Source: JAGLTA01 sp023142625
Lineage (GTDB): Bacteria; Patescibacteriota; Patescibacteriia; JAACEG01
Direction of reading: 5' to 3'
Length of the DNA stretch: 9,194 nucleotides
NCBI GenBank assembly: GCA_030641665.1
Contig: DAOWHA010000007.1
Coordinates: 1 to 9,194 of the forward strand
Shown one piece after another: positions 5,324 to 9,194 of this stretch. How positions within the stretch are numbered: the stretch's first letter is position 1; every line of letters starts with the position of its first letter. Made by a program: the position numbers and the translations under genes. The notes beneath the pieces were generated by a model. That model saw only the letters and a program-made list of their open reading frames with translations. It made no database searches and was not told the DNA's origin.

Positions 5324-7441
5324 TTAAAACCTTAATCGCCTATTTAATTCCATTATCGCTTCAAATTCATCTTTGCTTAAAACTGTCTTTCTCTCTTTCT
5401 CCCTTTCTTCAATAATCTCTTCTGTCTGCTTGTGTTTAATTAAACCGTCGTTAAGTATCTCTAAATAGAGTTTGTTAATTTCACTTTTTTTCCACGCCTT
5501 AATTCCTAAAATTCTCTTTTCTAAAAACTTTTCGCCCGCGACGGCTATTTTTTCTTCAATCTTTTTTATCGCTTTCATCGGATCTTTTGACCAATTCCTA
5601 AAATCTTCTATGCTTAAATATTCAAGCTCTTCTATCGGTCCGACCAGTTTCGGCTTTTCATTGTTAGCCATCTGTCTTTGCGAGGAGGCGATAGCCGACG
5701 CGGCAATCTCATTACTGCCGCTAATTATATTCTTAGCGCGGATATTCTCTTTAATTTTTTCTTTTCCGCTTCCAAATAATTTTCCGAAAAAACCTTGTTT
5801 TTTTTCTGCTTCATGATCGCCTTTAATTATTTGGCTTCGCTCAGGGCTAATTTTTAATCCTTCTATTTCGCTCAAAACATTCTTTCGATCAATCTCTTTC
5901 TCTTTGGACATACCTTTAACCTCTTCTTGATTTCCAGCTTCTCTCTTTTCTTTCACATCCTTAACTTTTACTTCTGACTTTTGACTTCTGACTTCTGACT
6001 TCTGAAATCCGACCTCTGAAATCCGAACTGGCGGCGGCGGCGCTATTTTTTCTATTGCAACATTATTTTTCAAAAAATTATCTTTTTTATTCGCTAATAA
6101 TTCAATATTTTTTTTCTCCATAATTCCTTCATCCAAAGGATGATCCGCCTTGGGCGGAAATTCTTGACTTTCAACCTCTTTCTCACTTTCGACTTTATGG
6201 GCTTTATAAACTTTTGACTTTACAGACTTTATAAACTTTATCGGCTTTTGGCTTTTTATCTCCATTAAAATTTGATCAATTATTTTTTCAGCCATTCCCA
6301 TTCCGCCATTTTCAACTGAACGGCGCAAAACTTCTTTAATCCCGATTTTATCCCTTATGCCTTTCCGCGCGCTGATTATAATATTTTTAAACCGCGCTGA
6401 TAAAAAAGAGCTCATCGGTAAATTTAATTTTTTTATTATCTCCTCGGATTCCAAGTTTAAATCAGTCCCTTGCGCGCCTGCTGAATTTTTTAATTCATCG
6501 GTTTCAACTTTTAACTCTTTAATCTCTTTGTCGTCTGATTTGTCAAAAAAAACATCCCCGCCAGTGATTTCTTTCTCCTGCTTTAAAGTTTTAATCTCAA
6601 TCGGCGCCATATCTTTAGTTTCCGCTATTTTTTCAGAAACTTTTTTATCTTCCTCGCCAATTGGCTGAATGGCAACTTTGTCTTTTTCGTCTATCGGTTC
6701 GCCTGAAATAATTTTGCCCATCAACTCAATTTGCTTTTTAGTTATATCATTTATTTTAGTAAACATTCCTTCGCTTAACACGCCTTTATTTCCATCCTCG
6801 TCTTCCGTGTAAATATCCTCCTCTATTCCTGCGGATGTTAAAGAAGAAATTTTTAATTTTTCATATATCTTAAATAAAGTTTTTAATTTTTCTTTTTCTT
6901 CTAGATTATCTATCTTTTTAATATTTTCACTATAAGTAAGATATTGGGTCTGCTCCTCTTTATTTATAAATTCGCTGCCGACATTTATATTATAATCTCT
7001 TAACCAGTTAGCAATGCTCGGATTAACTATTTTTTGATTAACAAAAATTCTTTTGCTTGTGATAATCTCTTCATTATCTAATAAAATTTTTTTAATCTTA
7101 TTTTTAAAATTATTTCTCTCATCATAAAAAATATCATTGATAATTTTGCTTTTTAATTTATTCCAGATATTAAAACCCGCTATTTTAAAAATAACCATAA
7201 AGTGGGAAGCGAACATTTCTTTTACTTCGCCATCTTTCAGTTTTGGTAAAGCAACCCATTTTAATTTATACAGAATATCATAATATTGCGAATTTTGAAA
7301 TTCCGATTTCTCTTTTATCTCTTTTTCTAATCTTTGTGACAACTCAAACGCTTCTTTAAAAAAATCAAATGCAATAATAATTTTTGCTTTTTCTTGCAAA
7401 TCTTCAAAATTTTTTAAATCTATTTTTTTAATATTTATCAT
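5324..7441 (-). CDS. Unknown 705-residue helical protein with a repeat-laden linker
   Basis: I do not recognise a named family. Visible regions are: an alpha-helical, Lys/Ile/Asn-rich N-terminal part (1-245); an acidic-basic linker (250-330); a compact helical segment (333-397: LNLPMSSFLSARFKNIII, GIRDKIGIKEVLRRSVENGG, EKIIDQILMEI); a long low-complexity linker (400-600) with PPPP at 468-471; and a helical C-terminus (603-705) including ILGIKAWKKSEINKLYLEI and DEFEAIMELNRRLRF. The 333-397 and C-terminal segments look like conserved blocks of candidate-phylum hypothetical proteins, by memory only. No signal peptide or membrane helix is seen, so it is probably cytoplasmic. It starts 18 bp after the upstream gene's TAA, so the two are almost surely one operon. 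In-frame repeat pieces lie at residues 428-438, 472-491 and 576-590. The ATG has no Shine-Dalgarno. Function is unknown. Confidence 0.8.
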   Translation of the reverse strand: MINIKKIDLKNFEDLQEKAKIIIAFDFFKEAFELSQRLEKEIKEKSEFQNSQYYDILYKLKWVALPKLKDGEVKEMFASHFMVIFKIAGFNIWNKLKSKIINDIFYDERNNFKNKIKKILLDNEEIITSKRIFVNQKIVNPSIANWLRDYNINVGSEFINKEEQTQYLTYSENIKKIDNLEEKEKLKTLFKIYEKLKISSLTSAGIEEDIYTEDEDGNKGVLSEGMFTKINDITKKQIELMGKIISGEPIDEKDKVAIQPIGEEDKKVSEKIAETKDMAPIEIKTLKQEKEITGGDVFFDKSDDKEIKELKVETDELKNSAGAQGTDLNLESEEIIKKLNLPMSSFLSARFKNIIISARKGIRDKIGIKEVLRRSVENGGMGMAEKIIDQILMEIKSQKPIKFIKSVKSKVYKAHKVESEKEVESQEFPPKADHPLDEGIMEKKNIELLANKKDNFLKNNVAIEKIAPPPPVRISEVGFQKSEVRSQKSEVKVKDVKEKREAGNQEEVKGMSKEKEIDRKNVLSEIEGLKISPERSQIIKGDHEAEKKQGFFGKLFGSGKEKIKENIRAKNIISGSNEIAASAIASSQRQMANNEKPKLVGPIEELEYLSIEDFRNWSKDPMKAIKKIEEKIAVAGEKFLEKRILGIKAWKKSEINKLYLEILNDGLIKHKQTEEIIEEREKERKTVLSKDEFEAIMELNRRLRF
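5672..5717 (-). repeat. Solitary arm of the palindromic element, inside the 705-residue gene
   Basis: CTGTCTTTGCGAGGAG at 5672-5687 and GCAATCTCATTACTG at 5703-5717 match the left arm of the intergenic elements from its outer end to the word that starts the core. Neither core nor right arm is present. On the coding strand it is read in frame as residues 576-590, SNEIAASAIASSQRQ. The segment is Ala/Ser-rich, unlike the Lys/Glu-rich surroundings. Confidence 0.85.
5971..6026 (-). repeat. Heptanucleotide tandem repeat inside the 705-residue gene
   Basis: Bases 5971-6005 on the plus strand are five units of CTTCTGA, the second being CTTTTGA. The last unit also starts a 14-bp duplet: CTTCTGAAATCCGA at 5999-6012 and CCTCTGAAATCCGA at 6013-6026. 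In the protein this gives residues 472-491, with KSEVRSQKSEV showing the 7-residue (21-base) echo of a 7-base period. A change of one unit would shift the frame. Confidence 0.8.
6130..6158 (-). repeat. Paired stem-loops inside the 705-residue gene
   Basis: Two adjacent perfect hairpins are present: CATCC-AAA-GGATG (6130-6142) and TCCGCC-TTG-GGCGGA (6144-6158). They are GC-rich against an AT-rich gene and encode residues 428-438, including PPKADHPLDE. TCCGCC-type palindromes occur as dispersed repeats in candidate-phylum genomes (from memory). Confidence 0.6.
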
Positions 7442-7459
7442 AAATTTTAATCAAATTTT

Positions 7460-9194
7460 TTAATTCCATTCTTGAGATATAGTATCAGCCGAATGTTTAA
7501 TCCTATCCTCTAATTCGCCGCCCGATCCTCTTAATTTATTAGCGTAAATCTCTAAATTATTCAGCATCTTATTATAAGCGTCCCTTTGCGCTCCATGCAA
7601 TTGCCTTGATCCGTCTCTTAAGATTTTCATATTTGTTTCTTCTGTGAGTTTTAAAGCGTTCCAAGGGTTTAAGCGCTCTCTCTCAATCTCTTTGCTAATA
7701 ATCTCATGTTTATTCAGCATAAGCGCTAACCCTGATTCATGAACTCTAAATTTGCCGTCAGTACCTTCCCCGCCGAATGCAAACCTTGTCCCTCTTCTCG
7801 CAAGAGTTTCAGCGTCTTGCTTGCCGATATGCACAGCTGCCATCTCTTGCTGTTTCGCGCTTTCATTCTGCACATATTTTCCGTTTTTGATCCCGACCGC
7901 GTCCATAAACGATGCTTCATTGTTCATTTTAGCCAAACCGCCTATTTCCGATTCTAAAGCATAAACTGATCGCTCTTTCATTCCTAATTTATCTCTCATA
8001 ATATCCCTCATAAAATCATGCAGACCCTTATTCTGTTCTATCTGCGCTGTCTTGCCTTGAGCTTTTAGATTATTATACTGTGCCTCGGTTAAGCCGATCT
8101 TGCTATTATAGCCATACGCTCCCAAAATTTCGTTGGTGTCTAAATTTTTAGCCAGCCGTTTCATAATTGCAGCCGCGCGCGCCTCTTTGCCTTGAGCAAT
8201 AGCGTTTTGATGCATCAGCACTAACTCATCGGAACTATCAGAATACAGTTTGCTACCTTCCTCATATTCCTCATGCCTAATATCTTTTTGATGCTCGTAA
8301 TCATATAAAATATATTTACTTTGCCTTGCCTCCGCCTTCTTGGCTGTTTTTTCTTCTTTTTCAATTTTAGTATCAAATGTTTTTTTAATTTTTTCTGCTT
8401 TGTCATTGTCAATAAGATTACCGCTTCTCCTTAATTTATTATATTTATTTCTTTCATTATCTATTTCGTCTACAATATTTTGATCTTTTTCAACTTCTTT
8501 TTTAGCGTCATCTCTTTTTTCTATTTTTTGATTTCGTTCTTTTTCTAATTCTTTTTTAGTCTTATCTCCAGCATAACTTGGATCATTTATATCTCTCCTT
8601 AATGAGTCTATTTCTACCGTTAAATCTCTTTCTATTTTAGTGCTTTCATCTAAACTGCCTCTTGCATCAAAATCTTTTTCATTAATTTCTGCTATTTTTT
8701 CTCTAAAATCATTATGGGAAATAATTTTTCCTCTGCCATGTTCTAAAGCCTTTATTCTTTTTTTAGATTTATCTTTTTCTTCGCCTGATTCTTCAGATGT
8801 TTTAAAAGTCGTTGCTACGGCGTCTTTCATCCCTTTTAATCCTAAAAATCCTTTTACTCTCTGTTCATAAAAATCTTTAGATCCTGATCCTAAAGCATAA
8901 CCTGCAAGCCCTCTTTTTTTGCCTAATTCAGACGCTTGCTTATAAATGCCGCGCATATCTTCAGACTTTCTCCTTTCCATCGCCGGTTTAATTGTCTCAG
9001 TCCATCTTCTTGTTAAATTTAAGTCTTGACCAGTCACTTTTGCCTGACCTCTATTAAGCCAATCCGCGCCGGTTTTAATCCCTGCCCAGCTCCCGCTTAC
9101 AATCTTATCCCCGGTGCTTGTTATCTTGCCATACGCGCCTCCGACTATTTTTGCCGCGTATCCGCCGAGTTGCTGAGCGACAATCAGCGACGCC
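7460..9194 (-). CDS. Unknown long helical protein, N-terminus outside the window; possible cytoplasmic tail of a TrbL/VirB6-like protein
   Basis: The frame is open to the window edge. Codons from 9193 read ASLIVAQQLGGYAAKIVGGA and continue without a stop into the GTG at 9037, so that GTG is probably internal and 577 C-terminal residues are visible. Visible residues 1-50 are Gly/Ala-rich and mildly hydrophobic, like the exit from a membrane region. Residues 50-125 are basic with Gly (KKRGLAGYALGSGSKDFYEQRVKG within). Residues 135-310 are highly charged and likely coiled coil. Residues 320-470 form a less charged helical block (GKEARAAAIMKRLAKNLDTNEIL within), and the end is helical to SADTISQEWN. 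The Gly-rich exit plus a long charged tail recalls VirB6/TrbL-like proteins of candidate-phylum type IV secretion loci, but no diagnostic motif is visible. The 705-residue gene follows by 18 bp. Confidence 0.65.
   Translation of the reverse strand, partial: ASLIVAQQLGGYAAKIVGGAYGKITSTGDKIVSGSWAGIKTGADWLNRGQAKVTGQDLNLTRRWTETIKPAMERRKSEDMRGIYKQASELGKKRGLAGYALGSGSKDFYEQRVKGFLGLKGMKDAVATTFKTSEESGEEKDKSKKRIKALEHGRGKIISHNDFREKIAEINEKDFDARGSLDESTKIERDLTVEIDSLRRDINDPSYAGDKTKKELEKERNQKIEKRDDAKKEVEKDQNIVDEIDNERNKYNKLRRSGNLIDNDKAEKIKKTFDTKIEKEEKTAKKAEARQSKYILYDYEHQKDIRHEEYEEGSKLYSDSSDELVLMHQNAIAQGKEARAAAIMKRLAKNLDTNEILGAYGYNSKIGLTEAQYNNLKAQGKTAQIEQNKGLHDFMRDIMRDKLGMKERSVYALESEIGGLAKMNNEASFMDAVGIKNGKYVQNESAKQQEMAAVHIGKQDAETLARRGTRFAFGGEGTDGKFRVHESGLALMLNKHEIISKEIERERLNPWNALKLTEETNMKILRDGSRQLHGAQRDAYNKMLNNLEIYANKLRGSGGELEDRIKHSADTISQEWN

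Noticed and set aside
5472..5816. Open frame of 114 codons on the plus strand opposite the 705-residue gene
   Set aside because: It is a Phe/Ser/Leu-rich antisense shadow of a Lys/Glu-rich gene and has no start context or family motif.
7739..7964. Two overlapping plus-strand open frames of 70-72 codons
   Set aside because: They overlap each other and lie opposite the long helical protein; composition is that expected of an antisense frame.
8221..8412. Minus-strand open frame of 63 codons, very Lys-rich
   Set aside because: It is a shifted frame of the coiled-coil region of the long helical gene.
9035..9037. GTG as the start of the right-hand gene
   Set aside because: Codons upstream stay open to the window edge for 52 more residues with sensible composition, and no ribosome site precedes the GTG.

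Overview
The window looks like a chromosomal piece of a Candidate Phyla Radiation (Patescibacteria) bacterium, probably of a Parcubacteria-like lineage. This is an inference from several things seen together: strong AT bias, poly-Lys/Ile/Asn-rich proteins, a secreted lamin-tail/PKD/OB-fold protein of a kind common in that group, long helical proteins of unknown function in an operon, and dispersed repeats between and inside genes. All six genes whose stop codons are visible end in TAA. None of the five complete genes, nor the internal operon start, has a recognisable Shine-Dalgarno sequence. Reading frames are intact under the standard code (Trp is TGG, no in-frame TGA), so UGA recoding as in Gracilibacteria is not indicated.

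Layout. Bases 1-47 are the 3' part of a tRNA-Cys. Bases 48-340 hold a palindromic repeat element that itself carries a 33-bp insertion. Two plus-strand genes follow: a PgsA-type CDP-alcohol phosphatidyltransferase (341-922) and a large secreted, C-terminally anchored multidomain protein (969-3503). A second palindromic element, apparently nested inside remnants of another, separates these from a minus-strand block and lies between convergent genes, where it may stop transcription in both directions. The minus-strand block, in its own reading order, is: a truncated long helical protein entering from the right edge (9193 down to 7460), a 705-residue protein of unknown function 18 bp downstream (7441-5324), a class I methyltransferase (5206-4652), a YraN-type PD-(D/E)XK protein (4602-4237) and the RuvX/YqgF resolvase-like protein (4161-3763).

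Functional reading. pgsA supplies phospholipid head-group chemistry. The lamin-tail protein is probably displayed on the outer face of the membrane. YraN and RuvX are small nuclease-fold housekeeping proteins. The two long proteins on the right form a tight operon. The truncated one begins in the window with a Gly/Ala-rich stretch resembling the end of a membrane region, so it may be the cytoplasmic tail of a TrbL/VirB6-like secretion or conjugation protein, but this is unproven.

The most unusual feature is the 705-residue gene. Its low-complexity linker contains at least three, possibly four, unrelated repeat-derived segments, all in frame: a palindromic GC-rich stem-loop pair, a heptanucleotide tandem repeat, and a solitary arm of the same palindromic element that occupies the intergenic regions. 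This resembles the in-frame palindromic elements known from Rickettsia.
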